Part shown: positions 26,523 to 34,047 of the stretch, in pieces
How the letters are laid out: the number at the start of each line of letters is the position of its first letter
Numbering within the stretch: the stretch's first letter is position 1
Source of the DNA: Bin55 sp964572845
GTDB taxonomy: Bacteria; Pseudomonadota; Gammaproteobacteria; Pseudomonadales; Azotimanducaceae
Direction: 5' to 3'
Assembly (NCBI GenBank): GCA_964572845.1
Contig: CAZNFX010000001.1
Location: 380,017 to 444,016, forward strand
DNA length: 64,000 nucleotides
Position numbers and translations under genes: made by a program
Notes under the pieces: generated by a model
The model's database searches: none
The model's input: only the letters and a program-made list of their open reading frames with translations
What the model was told of the DNA's origin: nothing

Positions 26523-29279
26523 ATGTGCATGAAGACCATTAGCCGCTGGCTTGTGGCCGTCCTATTCCTATCCATTCCGCCAATGATGGCAGTCGCACAG
26601 GACGGGGACAACGATGAGACGGATCAAGTAAAAGCACAGGATCAGGAAATGGACGAACTGATCGTAACTGGTAGCAGATTGCCGACCGGATTTGGGGCAT
26701 CTCCGATTTTCGAGATGGATCGTGCCGAAATCGATGCTCGTGGGCTGACAAGCATTGAGGACATTGCCCGCTATCTACCGCAAAACTTTTCCACGATAAC
26801 CAATGGGGGCAGTTTGGACAATCGCTCTCCACGATTTCAGATCGGTTCGGTAACGATAAATCTTCGTGGGCTAGGAGAGGGATCTACGCTCGTCTTGGTT
26901 AATGGCAAACGCTTGGCGGCTTCTCCCGCTGAGCAGGGTACGTTTACCGACGTTTCCACGCTTCCCTTCAGTGCGATTGAGCGGGTGGAAGTGATGACCG
27001 ACGGTGCCAGCTCCGTGTACGGATCCGATGCCGTTGGTGGCGTGGTCAACTTCATCATGAAGAAGAACTACCGTGGATCTGAAACTTCATTGCGGTATGA
27101 AAACAGCAGCTCTGGCGGACACCGTCGAGTCTTTGAGCAGTCTCTGGGTTTCTCGTGGGAGACTGGTAATGCGACCGCGTCGCTATCCTATCGTGAAGAC
27201 GATCCTGTGTTCATGCGCGATGCGGGACTTGACACAGATGGAGATTACCGGGAGCAAGGCGGCAGACTCTACCCCAATACATTCGGGCAACCCGGCGTAA
27301 TTCTGAGGTTTGGACTCCCTTCGAATGCTCCTCCCAACACGACGTATGGCATCCTCCCCGATGGCGATGGCACGAGCTTTAGCCCAGATGATGTCATATG
27401 GGTCTCCAATGAGGAAGTAGCGACTCAATCCGGTAACTTCAATCTTTTGCAGAAGGGGCTCTCCGCAAACGCTCCAGGTGAAGCAATTCCTGCGTCAGAT
27501 CACTTGTCGCTCTACACGAATGTGATGCAGGAAATCGGGGAGGACCTGACGCTTAGCCTGTCTGCAACATACGCGCGCCAAGATTCAATTCAGGAGGCAG
27601 TGGGCGCATCCTTCAGCGGTCCCGTACCAGCGAGCAACTACTACAACCCCTTCGGTGAACCCGTGTACATCGCTTACAAGTTTGAGCGTGAAATCGCTGA
27701 TGGGAAACTATCGGGGTTCGCCAGGACAACCGATTTGGATCGCACGAATCTGAGTGCAACGTTGACTTGGGCAACGCCAATCGAGGGCTGGACCGCCGTC
27801 TTTTCGGTCAATTCAGGAAAGGACAACCCGTATGGGGGCTATCCAGGCTCGTTCAACTACAGAGGCGCTGCATTTCAGGCAGCACTTGCCAGCAGCGACC
27901 CTGCAGAAGCAATCAACCCTTTCGGAGACGGCACCGTACAGCGCGCAACCCTCAACGAGTTTTCGGAATATGCCACAAGAGGGGCTCGAGAGGGCAGACA
28001 GAATGTCTTTAGCGCGAATCTGTCCGGTTCGATCTACGAGATTGAGGGCGGCTCCATAGAGTTGGCTGTGGGAGCAGAAACTCGGACCGACACGCTCGAT
28101 TTCGATTCGTTTCTGTTGAATCCGTTTACCTTCAGTGTAGCGGACGCACCAGAGATCGTTCCAGAATCGACAAACACCGCTCTGTTTGTCGAACTTTCAG
28201 TCCCAATCATTGGCGACGCCAATTCTCGACCTGAGGTCCATGAGTTGACCTTTTACTTAGCGGGCCGTTACGACAAATACGAGATCGAGGGACCATTCGA
28301 AGGAATCCTGGATCCCTCAAGTAGTCGCACGTTCGATGACATTGTCACCAAACTCGGCGTGGTCTACAACCCCAAGGAGAATGTCAAGCTGCGTGCCACA
28401 TGGGGACAGGCTTTTCTGGCGGCGACCCTACCGGAATTGTTTGCACCAAAACGCGAGTTTACTTTCTTCCGCTTTCTTGACCCGCTAAACCCCATAGAAA
28501 ACGGTGGACCGTTTGCATCGGTCTTTCCTCTAACGGTACTTGGGGGCAATCCAGACTTAGAGCCCCAAACCTCCACGACCACGACACTGGGAGTTGATTA
28601 CACATTCGTCAACATTCCAGGACTGTTTGTTTCCCTTTCATATGTCAATACAGAATTCGAAAACTTGCTCGGAACGCTGAGTGGCGTCTTCGGGTGGCCA
28701 CCAGTGTATGCCTTCGAAAATTGGCAACAGTTCCCAAACAACGTAAGACGGGATTCCGATGGCGTTTTGACGTATGTATCAATGCAGTGGGACAATTTTT
28801 CTGCCAAGACAAGCCAGGCAATGGATTTGGAAGCAAGCTATGCATTCGATACCGAGTACGGTGAATTTGTTGCAGGAATCGTCGGCACCTACACGCTCGC
28901 GCTAGAGACCGTCCCAGCCACCGGAGTTGATGCTGTTGCTCAGGAAGGCACAAATCAAGGTCCAGTCGAACTGAAAGGCAGTGCGTTTCTTGACTGGTCA
29001 CGTGGGCCCTGGAGTGGCAACTTGACCATAAACCTTGAAAGTAGCTACAAAAACGTCAATGCTGGCGTAGCGAAGACCGATGTGGACGGTTACACCACCG
29101 TCGACGTACAAGGAACGTACGTTCTTCCCGATACGGACTGGAGCTTTACAGGCGGAATCCAAAATGTATTTGATGCGGATTTTCCTTTCTTCGATAGTTA
29201 CCGCGGTGTGGATTCTGCGCACATTGACTTTCGTCGTCGGATTATCTTCTTCGATGTTGTAAAGGAGCTTTCTTGGTAG
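26523..29279 (+). CDS. TonB-dependent outer-membrane receptor
   Basis: A 918-residue protein with an N-terminal signal peptide (about residues 1-25, ending MMAVAQ), a TonB-box-like ELIVTGSR (about 46-53), and a plug domain with SIEDIARYLPQNFSTI, INLRGLGEGSTLVLVNGKR and the classic DGASSVYGSDAVGGVVNFI segment. The rest is beta-barrel strand pattern ending in an aromatic C-terminus (VVKELSW). AGGGA is correctly spaced before the ATG. It takes up a large or scarce ligand through the outer membrane. It is the DGASSVYGSDA type common for oligosaccharide, peptide or cofactor uptake; the ligand is not evident. Confidence 0.95.
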   Translation: MCMKTISRWLVAVLFLSIPPMMAVAQDGDNDETDQVKAQDQEMDELIVTGSRLPTGFGASPIFEMDRAEIDARGLTSIEDIARYLPQNFSTITNGGSLDNRSPRFQIGSVTINLRGLGEGSTLVLVNGKRLAASPAEQGTFTDVSTLPFSAIERVEVMTDGASSVYGSDAVGGVVNFIMKKNYRGSETSLRYENSSSGGHRRVFEQSLGFSWETGNATASLSYREDDPVFMRDAGLDTDGDYREQGGRLYPNTFGQPGVILRFGLPSNAPPNTTYGILPDGDGTSFSPDDVIWVSNEEVATQSGNFNLLQKGLSANAPGEAIPASDHLSLYTNVMQEIGEDLTLSLSATYARQDSIQEAVGASFSGPVPASNYYNPFGEPVYIAYKFEREIADGKLSGFARTTDLDRTNLSATLTWATPIEGWTAVFSVNSGKDNPYGGYPGSFNYRGAAFQAALASSDPAEAINPFGDGTVQRATLNEFSEYATRGAREGRQNVFSANLSGSIYEIEGGSIELAVGAETRTDTLDFDSFLLNPFTFSVADAPEIVPESTNTALFVELSVPIIGDANSRPEVHELTFYLAGRYDKYEIEGPFEGILDPSSSRTFDDIVTKLGVVYNPKENVKLRATWGQAFLAATLPELFAPKREFTFFRFLDPLNPIENGGPFASVFPLTVLGGNPDLEPQTSTTTTLGVDYTFVNIPGLFVSLSYVNTEFENLLGTLSGVFGWPPVYAFENWQQFPNNVRRDSDGVLTYVSMQWDNFSAKTSQAMDLEASYAFDTEYGEFVAGIVGTYTLALETVPATGVDAVAQEGTNQGPVELKGSAFLDWSRGPWSGNLTINLESSYKNVNAGVAKTDVDGYTTVDVQGTYVLPDTDWSFTGGIQNVFDADFPFFDSYRGVDSAHIDFRRRIIFFDVVKELSW

Positions 29280-29622
29280 TAGCCCTATTGTTGACCTACT
29301 GTCGAGAATAGTATGGCGGAGAACTAGATAGCGTAGTTGGGGGGGGGGGGGGGAAGTTTGGCGCAACGACGTCGCGCGTACTCTCGCGCTTCGCGTGTCA
29401 CCTTGTTGTCTAATGAGGTTCTCACTTGCTACAGCCGTGTGTGAGACTTTCGATGCCTAAACAACAGGATTGACAGCAAATCAGTTCCAGTCTCGAAGCA
29501 AAGGTGGATACGCAAACTCTCCGACCTATACTAGGGGAGTTGTCGTTTAGATAAAGATCGCCACCTCCGCGCTTTGAGCTCGACACAAATTCACCGTGGC
29601 GTGTCCCAACGAGCAATTGAAC
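29280..29622 (+). other. intergenic region between TonB receptor and selenoprotein gene
   Basis: 343 bases without a convincing gene. It holds a 15-G homopolymer (29339-29353) and, 20 nt later, a GC-rich hairpin, GCGCG (29374-29378) with CGCGC (29385-29389) around TACTCT, inside a locally GC-rich patch. Either the hairpin or the tract could mark the end of the receptor transcript. The promoter of the downstream gene was not identified with confidence. Confidence 0.5.
29339..29353 (+). repeat. 15-nt poly-G tract
   Basis: Fifteen consecutive G residues, 60 nt after the receptor stop and 270 nt before the selenoprotein ATG. Such tracts slip during replication and are also prone to assembly error. 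It lies outside any coding frame, so an effect would have to be transcriptional or structural. Confidence 0.9.
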
Positions 29623-30690
29623 ATGTATGCAGAGTCGCAATACCCAATTCGTTCCGCATTAAGAGAGTCCCACGAATCTGTCTGGAGGCGAATTGCAGAG
29701 ACCGGTTCGTATTGGTCGGGCGTGGATCGCGTCGCCATGGTCCACGAAGCACGGGCTTCGCTTTCATGCAGGCTTTGTCAGAAGCGCGCAAAAGCTCTGT
29801 CGCCCAATGCAGTGTCAGGGAATCACGATGCAGCTTCCAACCTGCCGCCCCTTGCCGTAGACCTAATCCATCGAATCAGGACAGATCCAGGACGATACAC
29901 CAAAACTGTATTCGATCGCTTCTGTAAAGAGTATTCGACTGGTCAGTACGTGGAAATCGTTAGTGTTGTGGCAACTAGCGTGATCGTTGACACGATGCAC
30001 TCCTCCCTAGGCCTGCCTCCTCCTGAGCTCGGACCACCTGATCCCACTCATCCTCGCAAGAATGAGCCTGCTCTCGTGGAAGAGGGCGGTGCATGGCTGC
30101 CTTTAGCCCAACAGGATCAGAAGCGATCTGACCTCGGATTCCGCAGAGTCCCCAACATCCTGCGCGCCATGGGGTCAGTCCCATCCGCTGTATCTTTGTT
30201 CTTCACGTGCTTTCGAAACCATTACTCAATGATGGGGGTAAGCTTGAATCTGCTCGAATCACAATGCGAGTTCATTGCGGCGCGTGTCTCGGCATTGAAC
30301 CAGTGCTTCTACTGAACAAACTCGCATGCGTTGATGCTCCGTGTGAGTAGCCAGAACGAAGGGTTTAACGCTAATCTCAAAGCCGTAACGAGTGAAAATG
30401 AAGACTCGGGAGTATTGCACTCGAATCTCTTGAGAAAACTGACCGAATCGACAATCCTTAGGAGGTGGTACGAACTTGATGACCTTCGTGAAGAAGCAAT
30501 TGACAAGTTAGGGGTTCAGGCAACGATAGACGCATTGTCCGTAGCTAGCGGCTTCAATGGAATCACGCGAGTTGCGGATGCGACCGGAATACCAATCGAT
30601 CCCTACGAAGACGAACTAGGCAGCTACATGCGATCGGGAATTGGGATTAATGCGTTTCACTACTCCGAGAAATCGGCGCGATACGGTTGA
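29623..30690 (+). CDS. AhpD-like (carboxymuconolactone decarboxylase fold) selenoprotein with in-frame TGA
   Basis: Reading through the TGA at 30313-30315 gives one 355-residue protein with Sec at 231. The frame is the same on both sides, and no other stop occurs before TGA 30688-30690. The redox motif is E216-x11-C228-F-Y-U231-T-N-S-H235, exactly the spacing of AhpD Glu118, Cys130, Cys133 and His137 with the resolving Cys replaced. The N-terminal half has WSGVDRVAMVHEARA and a second CxxC (C49, C52). The C-terminal part (LGVQATIDALSVASGFNGITRVADATG segment) is helical and conserved-looking, so the TGA is not the natural end. Relatives are known as alkylhydroperoxidase-related (seleno)proteins. 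An upstream GTG at 29596 is an alternative start. A peroxide- or disulfide-reducing role is inferred. Confidence 0.85.
30320..30348 (+). promoter_or_regulatory. SECIS-like hairpin just after the in-frame TGA
   Basis: ACTCGCATG (30320-30328) pairs with CGTGTGAGT (30340-30348) through nine consecutive pairs, two of them G-U, around the loop CGTTGATGCTC. The stem begins 4 nt after the TGA and the G/U-containing loop lies about 14-24 nt after it, within the range where bacterial SECIS loops bind SelB. A competing inner fold, GCAT/ATGC with loop GCGTTG, is also possible. The folding was done by eye. Confidence 0.6.
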
Positions 30691-30744
30691 ATTTCCTATA
30701 CCAGTTAGGCCCTCTCTGACCAGTGCCTCGTTAATTGGTCCCGT

Positions 30745-31794
30745 TCAAATCGCACGTAATTCCTCGACCAAGCTAGGTTGATTCCGTGCGATTCTCTCAA
30801 TATGCCCCCAATTCTGAGAACTTGGCTTCGCACCCAGTTCAATTAGGCGTCTTAAGCTCTTGGGGCGCCAGACGTGTATAGCGTAGCCAAGAGCGCTTTC
30901 ATGATCTTGTCCCTTCAGCAGATCCGGCTCTCGGGCCACTGCGTCATCAATCTGTGACAGGCGTTCAAGAACAATTGCCGATTCAAGCGATTCGCTAGCG
31001 CCGAATGAGATGAGAGTCTCGACCACGGACTGGCTGCACTCCTGAGAGAGCATGTGCAGGCATGCCGTGGATAGCGGCGTCTGTCCATCTGCACAGGCTA
31101 GATTTGGATTCGCGCCGTATTCAAGCAGCGTTTTTGCCGCACCTTCGTGCCCGTTTCTTGCTGCATAAAACAACGCGGTACGACGAGCTTTGTCATAGCA
31201 ATTTACGTCAACAGACTTGTGCTCAAGTAATTCGATGATGGTCCGGCGATCACCAAGCATTGCGGAAGTATGTAAGTCTATCGTCGCATCGTGCTTACGC
31301 AGCAGTTCAGCAATTTCATTCGCAGGCTTCGGCTTCCACGGACCTGCATGCATAGCTAAGTGCAGTGGAGTGGAAAAACTATCGTTCATCGCATTTACCT
31401 TCGCACCCTCATTGCAGAGCAGCACCGCGAGTTCCAAATTGCCTCTTTCCGCTGCGACGTGCAGAAGCGTGTTCCCTTTGTCGTCACGCTTCTCGACAAG
31501 GGATGGGTCCTGGTGAATCAATTGTGAGATTGATGCGTTTTCGTAGAGAAATGCAAGTACGAAGACATCTGGTTGTCCGCTCTTGCGCAAGATGGCCTGT
31601 ACAACTTCCTTATAGCGTTCGGTTCGCCCCGAAAAACCATACCTGGCAATCTTCATGAGCATGCGGCCTAATTCCCTTTGAGAGAGATTCATCCAATCTT
31701 TGTACTCTTCAACAATCTCACGCAATCCTGTGTGATCGTCCGAATCTAGCGCCGTGTCGATCGAGTTGGTCACGGATTCTGGCATTTGTCCCAT
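30745..31794 (-). CDS. ankyrin repeat protein
   Basis: A 349-residue protein. A helical N-terminal region (about 1-90) without repeats is followed by ankyrin units with the cores GNTLLHVAAERGN, STPLHLAMHAG, RRTALFYAARNGHEG and GQTPLSTACLHM. There is no signal peptide. The ATG lies 2 nt after the stop of the upstream methyltransferase, so the two are translated together. It may tether or regulate that enzyme; the partner is not shown by sequence. It is similar in size to the ankyrin protein at 6453-7547. Confidence 0.85.
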   Translation of the reverse strand: MGQMPESVTNSIDTALDSDDHTGLREIVEEYKDWMNLSQRELGRMLMKIARYGFSGRTERYKEVVQAILRKSGQPDVFVLAFLYENASISQLIHQDPSLVEKRDDKGNTLLHVAAERGNLELAVLLCNEGAKVNAMNDSFSTPLHLAMHAGPWKPKPANEIAELLRKHDATIDLHTSAMLGDRRTIIELLEHKSVDVNCYDKARRTALFYAARNGHEGAAKTLLEYGANPNLACADGQTPLSTACLHMLSQECSQSVVETLISFGASESLESAIVLERLSQIDDAVAREPDLLKGQDHESALGYAIHVWRPKSLRRLIELGAKPSSQNWGHIERIARNQPSLVEELRAI

Positions 31795-31796
31795 GG

Positions 31797-32879
31797 CTAG
31801 GGTCGTATCTCGTAGTATGAATTCGTCGCGTTCTCGTACTCGAGCTTACGAAAACGGCTGAAACCTGCTTCGGTAGCCATCGTTCGTGCCACTTGTTCAT
31901 TGAACCCAAGCGTCCCTAGGCCCGCACCGTTTTCCGTTGACATCGCCGACGACATGCAAACGAGGAGCGAAAAACCATACATGAGGTAGGCATTGGGATT
32001 GTCAGCCAAGTTTTCCGCAAATGTTGGAAACGACCGAATGTCCGAGCACAACCATCTTCCATCGGGTTGGATTGCACCACGGATGTCGGCTATAAGTTGC
32101 GCTGGAAACGGCACGTCGTGAACCACGTCAAACGTGCAGATGAGATCGAATGACTGATCCTTTGGCAGCGGATTCTCGCTTACATCGCATAGTGACACGT
32201 TGGTAAGGGATGCTTGGGAAAGGTTCTCACGCGCTCGAGCAAGAGCATGTTCCGACACCTCATAGCCGATGAATTGGGAGTTGGGGTATGCCTGCGCCAT
32301 GTGTATCAGTGCTACACCAGCTCCGCATCCCACGTCGGCTACACGTATACCCTCCTCCAATTGATTGCACAGACCTTCCATTTCTGGGAGGATCTTGGGG
32401 ACCAACAAGAACCTAGGAACGAAATTGTTCAGGCTTTCAATAGCGTGCGCACATCCTGGTCCGTGATCGTCGTAACTCAATCCAAGTCCGGTGCGAAACA
32501 CATTTGGGAGCTTTGCAGCTGATCGGTGAAGTATGTCGTAGACGGCAAAACCAGAAGCAAAGTAGTACGGGCTGTCTGCATTGCAAAGAACCTCGCATGC
32601 TTCGGAGGAAATTGAAAATTTGTCGGTCGACGGTTCGTATTCCAGCTGCTTGGCGCATGCTTGATGTCGCAACCACTCTCGTAGCCAGCGCTCATTCAAG
32701 CCTAAGGACTCGGCCATAAACTCGCTCGACGCGGGTCCGCAATCCTTGAGCTTGCGATACAAACCTAGTCGAACACCAACAAGCGATAGGCTGCAATTCA
32801 TTGCCGCAGCAATGGACTGAGACACCTGCCAGGAAAATAGCTCAACTTTCTTTCGATTAACTTTAGTGCTCATCGTCAT
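31797..32879 (-). CDS. class I SAM-dependent methyltransferase with N-terminal winged-helix-like domain
   Basis: A 360-residue protein. The N-terminal ~90 residues (VRLGLYRKLKDCGPAS, SLGLNERWLREWLRHQ) look like the dimerisation winged-helix domain of plant-type O-methyltransferases and Rv2258c-like enzymes. The SAM domain follows with motif I VADVGCGAGVAL, an acidic residue after FIGYEVS, and ICTFDVVHDV. The C-terminal strand pair ends ENATNSYYEIRP. It methylates an unidentified small molecule or protein. It is coupled to the downstream ankyrin gene by a 2-nt gap. Confidence 0.85.
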   Translation of the reverse strand: MTMSTKVNRKKVELFSWQVSQSIAAAMNCSLSLVGVRLGLYRKLKDCGPASSEFMAESLGLNERWLREWLRHQACAKQLEYEPSTDKFSISSEACEVLCNADSPYYFASGFAVYDILHRSAAKLPNVFRTGLGLSYDDHGPGCAHAIESLNNFVPRFLLVPKILPEMEGLCNQLEEGIRVADVGCGAGVALIHMAQAYPNSQFIGYEVSEHALARARENLSQASLTNVSLCDVSENPLPKDQSFDLICTFDVVHDVPFPAQLIADIRGAIQPDGRWLCSDIRSFPTFAENLADNPNAYLMYGFSLLVCMSSAMSTENGAGLGTLGFNEQVARTMATEAGFSRFRKLEYENATNSYYEIRP

Positions 32880-33050
32880 GTCGTGCTATGCAGCGCTCTA
32901 CAACATTGAAATGACACAAGACTAACACGGGGATCCAGTGCATTCCACGAAGTCTTCTCGGCTTTCAAAATGTGATCTGCAGTGCCGCTTTGCGCTGAGT
33001 AAAAATGACACAGGCAACCGGTTGGATCACAAGTTCAATATTCAAGCCAA

Positions 33051-33923
33051 CTACAGCTGCAAGAGTGTTGACACTGCACAATGATCCGGGTGTTCGCCGA
33101 CTCGTGGTCCTTCGGTCGTGCTTTTTGGAGCCACCAGCGAACCCATTGTTGTATCCGCAACGATATGATCAATCAACTCCGAGTAGCGTTGGTCGCATTT
33201 GGTCGCAATGCTTGAAGTCACAAGGTGCAAAGGGTTTTCCGTGGAAGACAACAGGCTCCAAGCCCAGTCGTTGGTAACGGCTAGTCTCCTATTGAAATCC
33301 CCCAAGATCAAGAAGGGCGTCTTCTCAGCAAATCGTTCGTCTCGCCATTCGGCTAGCTTTTCAATCTGCTTTCGCAGCGTAAGGCAGGTGTCGTTCCTTG
33401 AAGCATCTATGTCTTGGGTCGTTCCCCAGCATCCCGATCTGAGATGCACAGAAAGCAATCGGACCTCAGTGTCCCCCACTAGCGTTATATCTGTGCCCCA
33501 TCGCTGAAAGTCGTCGCCGAGACCTAAGTCTTCGAAATCGGAATTGCGACGATATGAGATTCCCTTGCGGATTGCAAATCCTGTAGCAAGGTGTCGAAGA
33601 TAGCGGCCGGGCAAGCCCCAACACTCTCGTTCCACTTGCATGGGAGGTCGACTCGACATCTCAATTTCCCATTGGTCTTCTGCAAATACACGCCGCGCCG
33701 CTGCTTCATCCTTGACCTCTTGGAATGCGACTACGTCAAACTGCAACCTGTCCACGGTTGACGTGATGTTGTCAAAGTCCTCTTGAGACCGTGTTACACA
33801 ACCTTCGTCGCCATTTGCATTGAGGTGTTCCAAATTCCATGCGGCGATGCGGACGTCCTTAGCATACAGGCAGCCTCCTACCAGCAACAAGCACCCAGTC
33901 GCGACAATCGAAAGTTTGTTCAC
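33051..33923 (-). CDS. lipoprotein endonuclease/exonuclease/phosphatase family protein
   Basis: About 290 residues from a GTG at 33923, chosen because GGAG lies 7 nt upstream and the resulting N-terminus is a lipoprotein signal (LVGGC, Cys18). An ATG at 34040 would add 39 residues ahead of it. The EEP fold is complete: AAWNLEHL, AFQEVKDE, LLSVHLRSGC, LGDFNRR, DHIVAD and a final HPDHCAV with the catalytic Asp-His. It is probably an envelope-anchored phosphodiesterase or nuclease. Upstream on the same strand is the large ABC-2 fusion gene; a 124-bp gap separates them. Confidence 0.87.
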   Translation of the reverse strand: MNKLSIVATGCLLLVGGCLYAKDVRIAAWNLEHLNANGDEGCVTRSQEDFDNITSTVDRLQFDVVAFQEVKDEAAARRVFAEDQWEIEMSSRPPMQVERECWGLPGRYLRHLATGFAIRKGISYRRNSDFEDLGLGDDFQRWGTDITLVGDTEVRLLSVHLRSGCWGTTQDIDASRNDTCLTLRKQIEKLAEWRDERFAEKTPFLILGDFNRRLAVTNDWAWSLLSSTENPLHLVTSSIATKCDQRYSELIDHIVADTTMGSLVAPKSTTEGPRVGEHPDHCAVSTLLQL

Positions 33924-34047
33924 AACGAATCTCCAGTTCCATAGAGCAATAACTAACTTGCGCTTGTTGCAATTCATTGACCATGTACCTGCTAGCGTTC
34001 TGTTGTCGTTCAGCCTTTCTTTGACGGTTGATTCAGTCATTTGCGCT

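Noticed and set aside
29596..30315. A separate 239-residue gene ending at the TGA, followed by a second gene from 30331
   Set aside because: Both parts are in the same frame, the split falls inside the redox motif, and the second part lacks its own ribosome-binding site. One selenoprotein explains both.
29623..30690. Pseudogene caused by a nonsense mutation
   Set aside because: Only one in-frame stop, at the exact Cys position, with a SECIS-like hairpin after it and an intact downstream frame. A pseudogene cannot be excluded without selB/selC, but is less likely.
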